A stretch of 44,821 bases of DNA from Niallia endozanthoxylica (GTDB taxonomy: Bacteria > Bacillota > Bacilli > Bacillales > Cytobacillaceae). Below, piece after piece: positions 8,056 to 17,111 of this stretch (positions within the stretch are counted from its first letter, which is position 1; every line of letters starts with the position of its first letter). The DNA lies in assembly GCF_008710145.1 (NCBI RefSeq), contig NZ_VYKL01000038.1, positions 1 to 44,821 of the forward strand, written 5' to 3'. The notes beneath the pieces were generated by a model. The model saw only the letters and a program-made list of their open reading frames with translations. It searched no databases and was not told the origin of the DNA. The translations under genes and the position numbers were made by a program.

Positions 8056-9639
8056 ATGGAAAATACAATATATTCAATACTGCCGCCATTGTTGGCAATC
8101 GTGATGGTAGTAGCTACAAGAAAGGTACTTTTATCACTGGCAACTGGTATCGTTACCTCAGCATTACTACTGGCGCAATTCAGTATAGGAGAAGCGCTCT
8201 CTATTATGGCCGATGCTGTAAAAGCAATCTTTATTTCAGACGGAGCATTAAATACGTGGAATGTTTATATCATCATCTTTTTGCTATTATTAGGTATTAT
8301 TACAGCATTTATCTCTATTTCTGGAGGCAGCAGAGCGTTTGGTGATTGGGCGATGAAGCGGGTGAAAACGCGCGCCGGTGCACAAATAGTCGGTGCAGTA
8401 CTTGGTATTATTATTTTTATTGATGACTATTTTAATGCGCTTGCTGTTGGACAGGTTTCCCGTCCAATTACGGATAGACACAAAGTATCAAGGGCAAAGC
8501 TTGCTTATATCATTGATTCAACTTCTGCTCCGGTTTGTGTCATTTCCCCTGTTTCAAGCTGGGGCGCCTATATTATTGCCTTGATTAGCACAATTTTAGC
8601 AGCGCATGGAGTCACAGAATACAGTGCACTTTCAGCTTTTATTCAGATGGTTCCTATGAACTATTATGTGTGGCCAACATTGATTATTGTCTTTATTGTT
8701 GCTTTGCGAAAAATGGATATTGGACCTATGAAAGCCCATGAAGAGAGGGCTCAAAAAGAAGGACAGCTCTATAATCCTAATAAAACAATTCCGGGAGAGT
8801 TAAAGAATCCACTGCCGATTAGCAGTAAAGGTTCAGTAGGAGATCTTGTTTTACCTATTATCGCGCTGATTGTCGGTACTGTTGGGGCAATGTTCTGGAC
8901 GGGTTCCCAAGCTTCAGAAGGAACGGCATCGATTCTAAAAATCTTTGAAAATACAGATGTTACTAAATCATTATTGCTTGGAGGCTTGTTTGGACTTTTT
9001 GTTACATTGGCTATGTTTGTAAGGCAGGCCGTTGTTTTACGCGGTGTTCCTGCAAATATTTTTACAAAAGGAATGGTGGAAGGAATCAAGTCGATGCTTC
9101 CGGCTATTTATATCCTACTGTTTGCATGGGCTCTTGTTGATTTAATCGGCAGGTTAGAAACAGGTGCTTATTTAGCTGGTGTAGTTGAAAAAACGAATTT
9201 TAACATATCTTTCCTTCCGTTAGTATTATTTGTTGTAGCTGGAATTATGGCGTTCTCAACTGGAACATCTTGGGGTTCGTTTGGAATCTTATTACCGATT
9301 GCAGGAGATATTGCAGCTTCAGCGGATATTAGTATTTTACTTCCTGCTATGGCTGCCGTTCTAGCTGGTGCTGTATTTGGAGACCATTGTTCACCTATTT
9401 CTGATACAACGATTCTGTCTTCAACAGGTGCAGGTTCAAACCATATAGACCATGTAATGACGCAATTACCATATGCATTAATCAGTGCAGGTATAGCTGT
9501 GGCTGGTTATATTGTTTTTGGCATAACAGGAAGCTCGATAGCAGGTCTTATTCTTGTTATCATCATTTTGGGTATTCTGTTTTTTATTAGTAAACCTAAA
9601 CAAAAAGGTGTACAAAAAAATGCGGCAACAATTAAATAG
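8056..9639 (+). CDS. NhaC-family transporter under lysine riboswitch control, probable lysine transporter
   Basis: A 527-residue integral membrane protein of the NhaC/ArsB-like Na+/H+ antiporter superfamily with about 12 segments. It contains GIIIFIDDYFNALAVG near residue 120, STSAPVCVISPVSSWGAYI, and FSTGTSWGSFGILLPIAGDI plus FGDHCSPISDTTILSSTGAG, typical of NhaC-type carriers. The riboswitch context suggests lysine as substrate; comparative work has called such genes lysW. GAGGAGG at 8041-8047 places the start at the ATG at 8056 and not at the ATG 42 nt upstream. A Na+/H+ role remains possible. Confidence 0.85.
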   Translation: MENTIYSILPPLLAIVMVVATRKVLLSLATGIVTSALLLAQFSIGEALSIMADAVKAIFISDGALNTWNVYIIIFLLLLGIITAFISISGGSRAFGDWAMKRVKTRAGAQIVGAVLGIIIFIDDYFNALAVGQVSRPITDRHKVSRAKLAYIIDSTSAPVCVISPVSSWGAYIIALISTILAAHGVTEYSALSAFIQMVPMNYYVWPTLIIVFIVALRKMDIGPMKAHEERAQKEGQLYNPNKTIPGELKNPLPISSKGSVGDLVLPIIALIVGTVGAMFWTGSQASEGTASILKIFENTDVTKSLLLGGLFGLFVTLAMFVRQAVVLRGVPANIFTKGMVEGIKSMLPAIYILLFAWALVDLIGRLETGAYLAGVVEKTNFNISFLPLVLFVVAGIMAFSTGTSWGSFGILLPIAGDIAASADISILLPAMAAVLAGAVFGDHCSPISDTTILSSTGAGSNHIDHVMTQLPYALISAGIAVAGYIVFGITGSSIAGLILVIIILGILFFISKPKQKGVQKNAATIK

Positions 9640-9642
9640 TTT

Positions 9643-9674
9643 AAAAGGCTGACTCCTCTGGGGTCAGCTTTTTA
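9643..9674 (+). terminator. Terminator after the NhaC-family transporter
   Basis: AAAGGCTGACTCC pairs with GGGTCAGCTTTTT around TCTG; a perfect hairpin with a T tail. Confidence 0.88.
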
Positions 9675-9782
9675 GTTGAACTGTGATTTATATCAATCTA
9701 ATCATTTTGATAATATGGTATGGTTTAAGTAGAATTGTAATTTCAATATAGTAAATATATTAAGAAGTGAGGGTTGTGAACG

Positions 9783-10130
9783 GTGACTATTGGACAAAAA
9801 AAAGTACTCAATAATGGGCCAAGAATCCAGAAAGAGAAAGAGACGGTCTCGAAAATGATTGAGGTCTATTGTCGGAAAAATCATCATCATCTCCACGAAC
9901 TATGTGAAGAGTGCCAGGACTTACATCAATATGCTATGAAAAGATTATCATTTTGCCAGTTTGGGGAAGATAAAAGCTTTTGCTCCTATTGTCCAGTCCA
10001 TTGCTATAAACCAGACTATCGCCAAAAAATTAAGGATGTAATGATTTTTTCAGGACCATGGATGCTGCTGTATCATCCGTTTATAGCTGTTAAGCATATT
10101 TGGCAGGAAAAGGTTACACATCGTCATTGA
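9783..10130 (+). CDS. Cysteine-rich YgbA_NO-family protein (nitrous oxide-stimulated promoter family)
   Basis: A 115-residue protein with seven cysteines (C30, C41, C44, C58, C67, C70, C74) in the order C...CEEC...C.F...C..CPVHCY, followed by the conserved IKDVMIFSGPWMLLYHP. This pattern is that of the YgbA_NO family, whose E. coli member is controlled by the nitric-oxide sensor NsrR and linked to recovery from nitrosative stress. The biochemical role is unknown; the cysteines suggest metal or Fe-S binding. GTG start at 9783 with GAGGG about 9 nt upstream. Single gene with its own terminator. Confidence 0.82.
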   Translation: MTIGQKKVLNNGPRIQKEKETVSKMIEVYCRKNHHHLHELCEECQDLHQYAMKRLSFCQFGEDKSFCSYCPVHCYKPDYRQKIKDVMIFSGPWMLLYHPFIAVKHIWQEKVTHRH

Positions 10131-10162
10131 TGATAGAGTAAGTAATAACAAATTTGAATTTG

Positions 10163-10198
10163 AAAAAAGTAACTTTATTCGCTGAAGTTACTTTTTTT
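10163..10198 (+). terminator. Terminator after the YgbA_NO-family gene
   Basis: AAAAAAGTAACTT pairs with AAGTTACTTTTTTT around a 9-nt loop. Confidence 0.9.
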
Positions 10199-10281
10199 GT
10201 GTTGAGTATGTTTGGGTGATTAGAGAATATATCATACCTTCAAAAAATAGAATGGAAAGAAGGTCAAAAGGAGGAAAAGGT

Positions 10282-11553
10282 ATGCCAGTCCATGTTGTAA
10301 AAGATGGTGAAAGTTTATGGGCGATTTCCAGAAATTATAGCGTTCCATCGTCAACCATTGTCCGTCTAAATGGACTAACATCTGGTAATACAATCGTACC
10401 AGGACTTGCCCTTTATATTCCCGAAAACGGACGCCTATTGATTCGTGTTCATCAGGTAAAAGCAGGAGATACACTCTGGGGCATCGCTCGGCGGTACAAT
10501 ACGTCTGTTCCGGCTATCGTTAATGAGAATCCTAGTTTAGTGGTGTCTAATATCTTATCTGTTGGACAAATATTACGAATACCTTCACCGGTTAAGTTGG
10601 GTATTTCGACGTTAGGCTTTATTTTGCCGTTTTCGCTGGAAGCTTCCATTCAAAGCTTAGAGGCTGTTGCCGACCAATTAACATATTTAGCAGTCGCCGC
10701 TTATTCCTTAACAAATGAAGGATATGCGTTTATGAATTTAAATGATAGCGGTCTTGTGGAAAGATGCAGACAGCTTAACGTTATTCCATTATTAATGATT
10801 CGAAATCTATCTGACGGGTTTAATCCAGAATTGATTGGATCTGTACTGGGAAATCCAATGTACCGGAACCATTTAATTATAAGCCTTGTGCAGTTAGCCA
10901 AGCAAAGAGGCTACGAGGGAGTCAGTATTGATTTTGAGTTTATTCCTCCGGAGCGGAGAAATGATTTCATCCTATTTTTAAGAGATTTAAAGGCTCAATT
11001 AGGAGACTTGATTTTACATGTAAACGTACATGCAAAAAGTGAAGACCTACCCTTAAATCCGATAGTTGGCGGCTACGATTATAGAGCGATTGGAGTGATT
11101 TCCGATATAGTAGCCGTAATGACCATTGACTATGGTTATCCTACAGGGCCGCCGGATCCTATTGCCCCAATTGGCTGGGTTGAACAGGTCATCCAGTATG
11201 CGATTACACAAATCAATCCAAGAAAACTTCAAATTTCACTCCCTTTGTACGGATATGATAAGGTAGTTCCAAGTTATTTGACGACTGCTATGTCAGTTCA
11301 AAATGCACAAAACTTTGCTCTTTCAATGGAAGTCCCTATACAATACGACGTTGCTGCGCAAGCGCCATGGTATCGTTATTGGAGGGGGAGTGAAGAACAT
11401 ATAGTTTGGTTTGAGGATATTAGAAGCTATATAGAGAAATATAATCTAATGGACTTCTATCAATTATTTGGAACAACATTTTGGCAAATAGCCCTGCCTG
11501 CCCCGCAAAATTGGGCGTATATTAGGAATAATATCAATATAATTAAATTTTAA
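10282..11553 (+). CDS. LysM-GH18 glycosidase, spore cortex-lytic type (SleL/YaaH-like)
   Basis: A 423-residue protein with two N-terminal LysM repeats (about 2-47 and 56-101) that bind peptidoglycan, then a GH18 barrel. The catalytic motif is YEGVSIDFEF with E219 as acid. This architecture matches SleL/YaaH N-acetylglucosaminidases that act on cortex muropeptides during germination, and is placed on or in the spore without a signal peptide. AAGGAGGAAAAGGT sets the ATG at 10282; an upstream in-frame ATG at 10249 has no good site. Monocistronic. The exact paralogue (SleL, YaaH, YdhD or YvbX type) is not decided. Confidence 0.9.
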   Translation: MPVHVVKDGESLWAISRNYSVPSSTIVRLNGLTSGNTIVPGLALYIPENGRLLIRVHQVKAGDTLWGIARRYNTSVPAIVNENPSLVVSNILSVGQILRIPSPVKLGISTLGFILPFSLEASIQSLEAVADQLTYLAVAAYSLTNEGYAFMNLNDSGLVERCRQLNVIPLLMIRNLSDGFNPELIGSVLGNPMYRNHLIISLVQLAKQRGYEGVSIDFEFIPPERRNDFILFLRDLKAQLGDLILHVNVHAKSEDLPLNPIVGGYDYRAIGVISDIVAVMTIDYGYPTGPPDPIAPIGWVEQVIQYAITQINPRKLQISLPLYGYDKVVPSYLTTAMSVQNAQNFALSMEVPIQYDVAAQAPWYRYWRGSEEHIVWFEDIRSYIEKYNLMDFYQLFGTTFWQIALPAPQNWAYIRNNINIIKF

Positions 11554-11564
11554 AAGGAATTTAT

Positions 11565-11592
11565 GGCAGCTAATGAGGATTGGCTGCTTTTG
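11565..11592 (+). terminator. Terminator after the LysM-GH18 gene
   Basis: GCAGCTAAT pairs with ATTGGCTGC around GAGG, followed by TTTTG. A second GCAGCCAAT at 11615-11623 can pair with the same ATTGGCTGC, so alternative hairpins may serve the gene on the minus strand. Confidence 0.65.
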
Positions 11593-11644
11593 TTAATTGG
11601 AAAGATTAAATTCGGCAGCCAATCGTAATTTTATTACATTACAG

Positions 11645-11788
11645 CTAGCCTTTTATTCCTTGCAGCCACTCCTGATAGCATTCTTCACACAAAAGTTCCT
11701 CTCTTTCTGTATTTGACACATGAAATGTAACATGATGAATTCCGTTTTCTTCTGTTTCATTTGTGCAGTAAAAGCATTGCTGTGACAT
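11645..11788 (-). CDS. 47-residue protein with two CxxC pairs
   Basis: A short gene that is easy to miss. The product begins MSQQCFYCTNETEENG and ends LLCEECYQEWLQGIKG, with CFYC at 5-8 and CEEC at 34-37, a likely four-cysteine zinc site. A near-perfect AGGAGG lies 7 nt before the ATG. It sits convergent to the LysM-GH18 gene and divergent from the MBL hydrolase. Function unknown; small zinc-ribbon-like proteins of this size are common and mostly uncharacterised in Bacillus. Confidence 0.75.
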   Translation of the reverse strand: MSQQCFYCTNETEENGIHHVTFHVSNTEREELLCEECYQEWLQGIKG

Positions 11789-11933
11789 GTGTATTCCTCC
11801 TAAGAATTGTATACCTTTAGTTTGAAACGAACGTGTCCATTTTATGCTGTCATACTAGCTTATTTCTATCCCGCATAAACAAACAAGACAGGGAGAAGCT
11901 ATCCATGATACTGAACTAAAGGTGGGAGTTTTA

Positions 11934-12791
11934 TTGGATAAACAAATGTCTTACGGTGCTGATTATAAGTTTATTCCGGCCACTTCAATAGGCAGCGGGG
12001 TTGGGATAGAGGTATTGCCGGATTTATTTTGCCATACGATTCAAATTGTAAATATTTGTTTAGCTGGTCAGCCGGATTCAAAGGATTTTGTATTAGTGGA
12101 CGCTGGTATGCCAGAATCGGCAAATGAAATTATTTCAGTAACGGAGGAACGTTTTGGGAAAAACAATCCGCCGAAAGCAATTATATTAACACACGGGCAT
12201 TTTGATCATGTTGGTGCGATTATTGAGTTAGTAAACCATTGGCAGGTTCCTGTATATGCACATGAATTAGAAATGCCCTATTTGACGGGGAAAAAGAGGT
12301 ATCCTGAGCCAGACTCTACCGTTGAAGGAGGGCTGGTTGCCAAAATGTCCCCTATGTTTCCAAATGAACCAATCAATTTAGGGGATCATGTAAAAGCACT
12401 TCCTAAAGATGGAAGTGTTCCACATATGCCATCTTTTCAGTGGTTTCACACCCCAGGTCACTCACCAGGACATATTTCACTTTTCCGAGAGGAAGACAGG
12501 GCATTAATTGCTGGAGACGCATTTGTTACGGTTAAACAGGAATATCTCTATAAAGTGCTGACACAAGAACAAGAAATTAGCGGTCCTCCTAGATATTTAA
12601 CGACTGATTGGGATGAGGCGCGTGCATCCATTGAAACATTGGAGAAACTGCATCCATCAGTTGCAATAACTGGTCATGGATTGCCGATGTCAGGAACGCA
12701 ACTAACAGACAGCTTACAAAAACTTGTGAAGGAATTCGATGCGATTGCTTTACCCGATTATGGGAAATATGTACCGAAAAATATACATTAG
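11934..12791 (+). CDS. Metallo-beta-lactamase-fold hydrolase
   Basis: A 285-residue cytoplasmic zinc hydrolase. The HxHxDH motif is H87-G-H-F-D-H92, followed by TPGHSPGHISL and AGDAF, which give the remaining metal ligands; HGLPMSG near the end supplies the last His. It resembles glyoxalase II-like enzymes and YflN-type proteins but the substrate is unknown. The start is uncertain: TTG at 11934 has AAAGGTGG 9 nt upstream and is preferred; GTG at 11922 overlaps that site, and ATG at 11946 is another option. No operon partner. Confidence 0.85.
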   Translation: MDKQMSYGADYKFIPATSIGSGVGIEVLPDLFCHTIQIVNICLAGQPDSKDFVLVDAGMPESANEIISVTEERFGKNNPPKAIILTHGHFDHVGAIIELVNHWQVPVYAHELEMPYLTGKKRYPEPDSTVEGGLVAKMSPMFPNEPINLGDHVKALPKDGSVPHMPSFQWFHTPGHSPGHISLFREEDRALIAGDAFVTVKQEYLYKVLTQEQEISGPPRYLTTDWDEARASIETLEKLHPSVAITGHGLPMSGTQLTDSLQKLVKEFDAIALPDYGKYVPKNIH

Positions 12792-12814
12792 CGATAAAAG
12801 ATATCTGTATCAGG

Positions 12815-12870
12815 AAAGATGTCAGGCAGTCCATATTCATTTTGGATGCTCGGCATCTTTTATTTTTTTA
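12815..12870 (+). terminator. Probable terminator after the MBL hydrolase
   Basis: AAAGATG (12815-12821) pairs with CATCTTT (12854-12860), with a partly paired interior, then a T-rich tract. Confidence 0.5.
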
Positions 12871-12926
12871 TATAAAATATGAATTAGGATATAATGGAGA
12901 AAAGAAACGAATACGGGGAGAAATGA

Positions 12927-13913
12927 ATGGTTAGTACAATATCTGATATTGCAAAAATTGCGGGAGTGGCCAAAAGTACGGTTTCTCGTTATTTAAATGG
13001 CGGCTCTGTAGGTGAAGCCACCAAGAAAAAGATTCAGTTGGCAATAGAAGAAACGGGTTATTCACCAAATCCATTTGCTCAAAGCTTAAAGGCAAAGAAA
13101 ACGAATATTATTGGAACCATCGTTCCGCGGCTTGATTCATATGCTGCTTCACAAACTTTAATTGGGATTGATGAGCAATTGAAAGAAGTAAACTGTCAGA
13201 TGCTTATTTCCAATACAAGTCAAAAATTAGAACGGGAAATAGAAAGCATCTATAGTTTTGCGAAACAAAAAATGGCCGGTATTATTTTAATGGCAACGGA
13301 AATTACAGAATTACATATACAGGCATTTGATGCTGTGAAAATTCCTGTGCTGCTGATTGGTCAAGAGCATAAAGATTTCCCTAGTCTTGTTCATGATGAT
13401 TTCCATGCCGCTTATGAAATGGGTAAATATATCTTTGGAAAGGGTCATCGTAAAATAGCTTACTTAGGTGTAACAGAAAGAGATATTGCTGTTGGGATTA
13501 AGCGCAAACAAGGATTCCAAAAGGCACTGCAGGACAAGGAAGAATGTGAAATCCGATTCTATGAAACAGAATTCAATATTCCAGCAGCGCAAATAACGGC
13601 ACAGACAATAATAAATGAATTCCATCCATCTATCATTGTCTGTGCAACTGATAATATCGCGTTAGGAGTTCTTAAGGCAGCTTATCTAATGGGTTTATCT
13701 ATACCTAAGGATCTTTCAGTTACTGGGTTTGGCGGGTATGAGATAACAGAAGTTATTCATCCCGGTCTAACAACAGCCAAGTTTTTTTATCGGGAAGCTG
13801 GAAAAAAAGCTGCTGAAACCATTGTTGATCTTATAAATGAAAAACAAATGGATAGATTGACCATATCCCAATTTGAAATTATTGAACGAGAAAGCGTTGA
13901 CAACTTATTATAA
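12927..13913 (+). CDS. scrR: LacI-family repressor of the sucrose operon
   Basis: A 328-residue repressor. The N-terminal HTH reads TISDIAKIAGVAKSTVSRYLNGG (about 4-26) with the LacI hinge helix after it, and the rest is a periplasmic-binding-protein-like sensor domain ending ...PGLTTAKFF. Directly downstream lie three GGAACCGGTTCC-type sites and the scrA-scrB-scrK genes, so it is assigned as the sucrose (or fructose-containing sugar) regulator. The inducer is probably a sugar phosphate or fructose, by analogy to ScrR proteins. ATG start with GGGGAG upstream; TATAAT at about 12889 may be its -10 box. Confidence 0.88.
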   Translation: MVSTISDIAKIAGVAKSTVSRYLNGGSVGEATKKKIQLAIEETGYSPNPFAQSLKAKKTNIIGTIVPRLDSYAASQTLIGIDEQLKEVNCQMLISNTSQKLEREIESIYSFAKQKMAGIILMATEITELHIQAFDAVKIPVLLIGQEHKDFPSLVHDDFHAAYEMGKYIFGKGHRKIAYLGVTERDIAVGIKRKQGFQKALQDKEECEIRFYETEFNIPAAQITAQTIINEFHPSIIVCATDNIALGVLKAAYLMGLSIPKDLSVTGFGGYEITEVIHPGLTTAKFFYREAGKKAAETIVDLINEKQMDRLTISQFEIIERESVDNLL

Positions 13914-13934
13914 GGGACATATAATACAAATAAC

Positions 13935-13986
13935 GAAACCGGTTCCAAATCATTAAGCTTTGAATCGGTTTCCGTATATTTTTTAT
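13935..13986 (+). terminator. scrR terminator that includes an operator-like half
   Basis: GAAACCGGTTCCAAA (13935-13949) pairs with TTTGAATCGGTTTC (13959-13972), allowing a G-U pair and one bulge, followed by TATATTTTTT. The left arm itself is a GAAACCGGTTCC operator-like site, so terminator and operator share sequence. Confidence 0.7.
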
Positions 13987-13990
13987 CCTA

Positions 13991-14010
13991 AAATGGAACC
14001 GGTTCCATTT
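13991..14010 (+). promoter_or_regulatory. ScrR operator O2, perfect 20-bp palindrome
   Basis: AAATGGAACCGGTTCCATTT reads the same on both strands over 20 bp. The CCGG-centred core is typical of LacI-family operators. It lies between scrR and scrA. Confidence 0.82.
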
Positions 14011-14052
14011 TGTTTAAAGAACTGGGATAAATCTTATTTTTTTAGATATTTT

Positions 14053-14066
14053 TGGAACCGGTTCCT
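14053..14066 (+). promoter_or_regulatory. ScrR operator O3
   Basis: TGGAACCGGTTCCT contains the same GGAACCGGTTCC palindrome as O2, centred 59 bp further on and about 30 bp before scrA. Two such sites could support looping or block the promoter from both sides. Confidence 0.8.
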
Positions 14067-14095
14067 AATTAAAATTATAAATTTAGAGGTGAAAA

Positions 14096-15550
14096 ATGAT
14101 GAACCATAAGAACATTGCTGAAGAGATATTAGAGGCAATTGGCGGAAAAGAGAATGTATCAGCTGCAGCACACTGCGCTACTCGCCTGAGACTCGTGTTA
14201 CATGATGAGTCAGTTATAGACCAAACAAAGTTAGATAACATGGAAATCGTAAAAGGAACATTTTCAACAGGAGGACAGTATCAAGTTATTTTAGGTTCTG
14301 GAACAGTAAATGAAGTATATAAACACTTTGCAAAACTATCAGGTCAAACGGAGATGTCTACAAGTGATGTGAAAGAAGCAGCTAGCAAAAAGCTGAACCC
14401 TCTGCAACAATTTGTGAAAATGCTTTCAGACATTTTCGTACCTATTATCCCGGCAATTGTTGCTGGTGGTTTATTAATGGGGATTAACAATGTCCTGACC
14501 GCAGAAGACCTATTTATTGAAGGCAAATCATTAGTAACTGCTTATCCTGGAATGACAGATTTGGCTGCGTTAATTAATACATTTGCCAATGCTGCTTTTG
14601 TATTTCTACCCATATTAATCGGTTTTTCAGCCACAAAACGTTTTGGAGGCAACCCTTATCTTGGTGCAGCTCTAGGTATGTTGATGGTTCATCCGGACTT
14701 ACTAAACGGCTACGGTTATGGGGCTGCTTTACTTAATAACGAAGTTCCTGTCTGGAACATATTTGGATTTGAAATTGAAAAAGTGGGCTATCAAGGAACA
14801 GTACTTCCCGTTCTGGCTGCTTCTTTTATTTTAGCAAAAACTGAAAACTCTCTGCGAAAAGTAGTTCCATCTGCATTGGATAATTTGTTGACACCTTTAT
14901 TCTCGATTTTTATTACCGGCATTTTAACATTTACATTAGTGGGACCGCTAACTCGTTCTGCAGGTAATCTTTTAACGGATGGCATTGTTTGGCTATATGA
15001 TGTTACAGGTGCTATTGGAGGAATTATTTTTGGTTTATTATATGCGCCGATTGTTATTACGGGAATGCATCATAGTTTTATAGCGGTAGAAACACAATTG
15101 CTAGCAGATATGGTTAAGACAGGAGGCTCTTTCATCTTCGTTATTGCTGCGATGTCAAACGTCGCACAAGGGGCTGCAACACTTGCAGTCTTAAAGGTAA
15201 CTCGTAATGCTAAAGTAAAAGGAACTGCATCTGCTGCAGGAATTTCCGCTTTATTAGGAATTACAGAACCAGCTATGTTTGGAATTAATTTAAAGCTGCG
15301 TTATCCATTTATTGGAGCCATCATTGGATCGGGCGCCGCATCAGGTTTTGTCACTTTATTCAAAGTAAAAGCTTCTGCTTTAGGAGCTGCAGGTCTCCCT
15401 GGGATTATCTCAATCAGACCTGATACGATTGTTTCTTATATCATTGGTATGGCAATTGCATTTGCCATTTCATTTATTGTCACAATCATATTAGCTAAAA
15501 GAGAGGGAAGAAAAGAAAAAGGTACAGGAGTGGAAAAAACAGCAGCGTAA
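14096..15550 (+). CDS. scrA: Sucrose-specific PTS enzyme IIBC
   Basis: Takes up sucrose across the membrane and phosphorylates it to sucrose 6-phosphate. 484 residues: an EIIB domain (1-85) with phosphorylation Cys in HCATRLR (C27), then an EIIC membrane domain with about ten segments, including the conserved GITEPAMFGINLKL near residue 390. No EIIA domain is present, as in B. subtilis SacP, so a shared EIIA (glucose type) must supply phosphate. GAGGTG precedes tandem ATG codons (14096, 14099). It is first in the scrA-scrB-scrK operon. Confidence 0.93.
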   Translation: MMNHKNIAEEILEAIGGKENVSAAAHCATRLRLVLHDESVIDQTKLDNMEIVKGTFSTGGQYQVILGSGTVNEVYKHFAKLSGQTEMSTSDVKEAASKKLNPLQQFVKMLSDIFVPIIPAIVAGGLLMGINNVLTAEDLFIEGKSLVTAYPGMTDLAALINTFANAAFVFLPILIGFSATKRFGGNPYLGAALGMLMVHPDLLNGYGYGAALLNNEVPVWNIFGFEIEKVGYQGTVLPVLAASFILAKTENSLRKVVPSALDNLLTPLFSIFITGILTFTLVGPLTRSAGNLLTDGIVWLYDVTGAIGGIIFGLLYAPIVITGMHHSFIAVETQLLADMVKTGGSFIFVIAAMSNVAQGAATLAVLKVTRNAKVKGTASAAGISALLGITEPAMFGINLKLRYPFIGAIIGSGAASGFVTLFKVKASALGAAGLPGIISIRPDTIVSYIIGMAIAFAISFIVTIILAKREGRKEKGTGVEKTAA

Positions 15551-15610
15551 TAATGAATACTTGAATGGAGAGTCCCGTGATTCTCCTTTCTTTTTGGGGA
15601 GTAGATCAGC

Positions 15611-17089
15611 ATGGAATGGACAAAAGAAGCACGATATAGAGAACTTGAAGACGTTACAAAGGAAGAGTTAACGGCATTAGAAAAAATAGTAAATGAATGT
15701 CCGTGGAGGCAAACTTATCATATTCAACCGATTACGGGTCTATTAAACGATCCAAATGGCTTTAGTTACTATAATGGCGAGTATCATTTATTTTACCAAT
15801 GGTTTCCTCTGGGGCCTGTCCATGGGTTAAAACATTGGTATCATACAAAATCAAAGGACCTTGTTCATTGGGAAAACATCGGAGTTGCAATCAAGCCGTC
15901 AAACCAGTTTGATAGTCACGGTGTGTATTCAGGCAGTGCTATTGAACATGAAGGAAATTTGTTTCTCATTTATACTGGTAATACACGAAATGAAAAATGG
16001 GAGAGATTTCCTTATCAATGTTTAGCGGTAATGGACCAAAATGGAAAGGTTACTAAAATGGACAAGCCGATTGTAAATGAGGTACCAAAAGGGTATACAG
16101 ATCATTTCCGTGATCCAAAGGTGTGGAAACAGGACGGCCATTATTATGCAATCATTGGTGCACAAAAAGAAAGCGGTACTGGATGTGTTGTTTTATATCG
16201 CTCCTCTGATCTGAAGGAATGGATATTCGCGGGGGAAATCGATACCGGTCTAAAGGATTTTGGCTATATGTGGGAATGTCCGGATTATTTTGAATTAGGC
16301 GGGCAGGGGATTCTTCTCTTTTCACCACAAGGCCTGGAATCTAAAGGAGACCATTTTCAAAATATTTACCAGTCAGGTTATGTCATTGGCAGTCCAATAG
16401 ATTTACAGAAAAAACAGCTCATTCATGGAGAGTTTCAGGAGCTTGACAGGGGCTTTGATTTTTACGCCCCACAAACAATGAATGACCCCCAAGGACGGCG
16501 AATTTTAGTTGGTTGGATGGGGCTGCCGGAAATCGATTATCCTACGGATAGAAATGGATGGGCTCACTGTCTGACTCTTCCAAGAGAATTGCTAGTAAGA
16601 GAAGGGAAGCTTTACCAAAAGCCTGTAAAAGAACTTGAAAATCTTCGTGGAGAAAAATCAGAAGCTGAAATAACGGTCAAAAATGAATTCGTCTCGATAA
16701 ATGGATTTAGTGGAGAGGCATATGAGCTTTTTGCTGAGTTCTCTGAAATTACGGCTCAGGAATTTGGAATAGAGGTTCGCGTTGGTGAACACGAAAAAAC
16801 AATCATCAAATATGATTCAAATGAAAAGAAGGTTATCTTTGATCGATCACATTCAGGACAGTCTGTTGGTAAGGACTTTGGTGACATTCGAAAGTGCCGC
16901 TTAGATGCTAAGACGGTCACGTTCCAAGTTTTTGTTGATATCTCTTCAGTTGAAGTGTTTGTTAATAATGGGGAAGAAGTGCTTACAGGAAGAATTTTTC
17001 CTCAGCAAAATAGCAGAGGGATTCAGTTTTTTGCTGTTGGTGGTCAAACCAACTTAAAGGCAATGAAATGGAATATTCTTAAAGATTGA
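15611..17089 (+). CDS. scrB: Sucrose-6-phosphate hydrolase (GH32)
   Basis: Hydrolyses sucrose 6-phosphate to glucose 6-phosphate and fructose. A 492-residue GH32 enzyme: five-bladed propeller with nucleophile D47 in NDPNG, transition-state stabiliser D168 in FRDPK and acid/base E222 in WECPDYF, then a C-terminal beta-sandwich. No signal peptide, so it acts in the cytoplasm on the PTS product. GGGGAG precedes the ATG; it starts 60 nt after scrA. Confidence 0.95.
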   Translation: MEWTKEARYRELEDVTKEELTALEKIVNECPWRQTYHIQPITGLLNDPNGFSYYNGEYHLFYQWFPLGPVHGLKHWYHTKSKDLVHWENIGVAIKPSNQFDSHGVYSGSAIEHEGNLFLIYTGNTRNEKWERFPYQCLAVMDQNGKVTKMDKPIVNEVPKGYTDHFRDPKVWKQDGHYYAIIGAQKESGTGCVVLYRSSDLKEWIFAGEIDTGLKDFGYMWECPDYFELGGQGILLFSPQGLESKGDHFQNIYQSGYVIGSPIDLQKKQLIHGEFQELDRGFDFYAPQTMNDPQGRRILVGWMGLPEIDYPTDRNGWAHCLTLPRELLVREGKLYQKPVKELENLRGEKSEAEITVKNEFVSINGFSGEAYELFAEFSEITAQEFGIEVRVGEHEKTIIKYDSNEKKVIFDRSHSGQSVGKDFGDIRKCRLDAKTVTFQVFVDISSVEVFVNNGEEVLTGRIFPQQNSRGIQFFAVGGQTNLKAMKWNILKD

Positions 17090-17111
17090 ATGAATAGATT
17101 GAGGTGACAAG

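Noticed and set aside
8769..9089. 106-codon minus-strand frame inside the NhaC-family gene
   Set aside because: Antisense shadow of a well-supported coding region.
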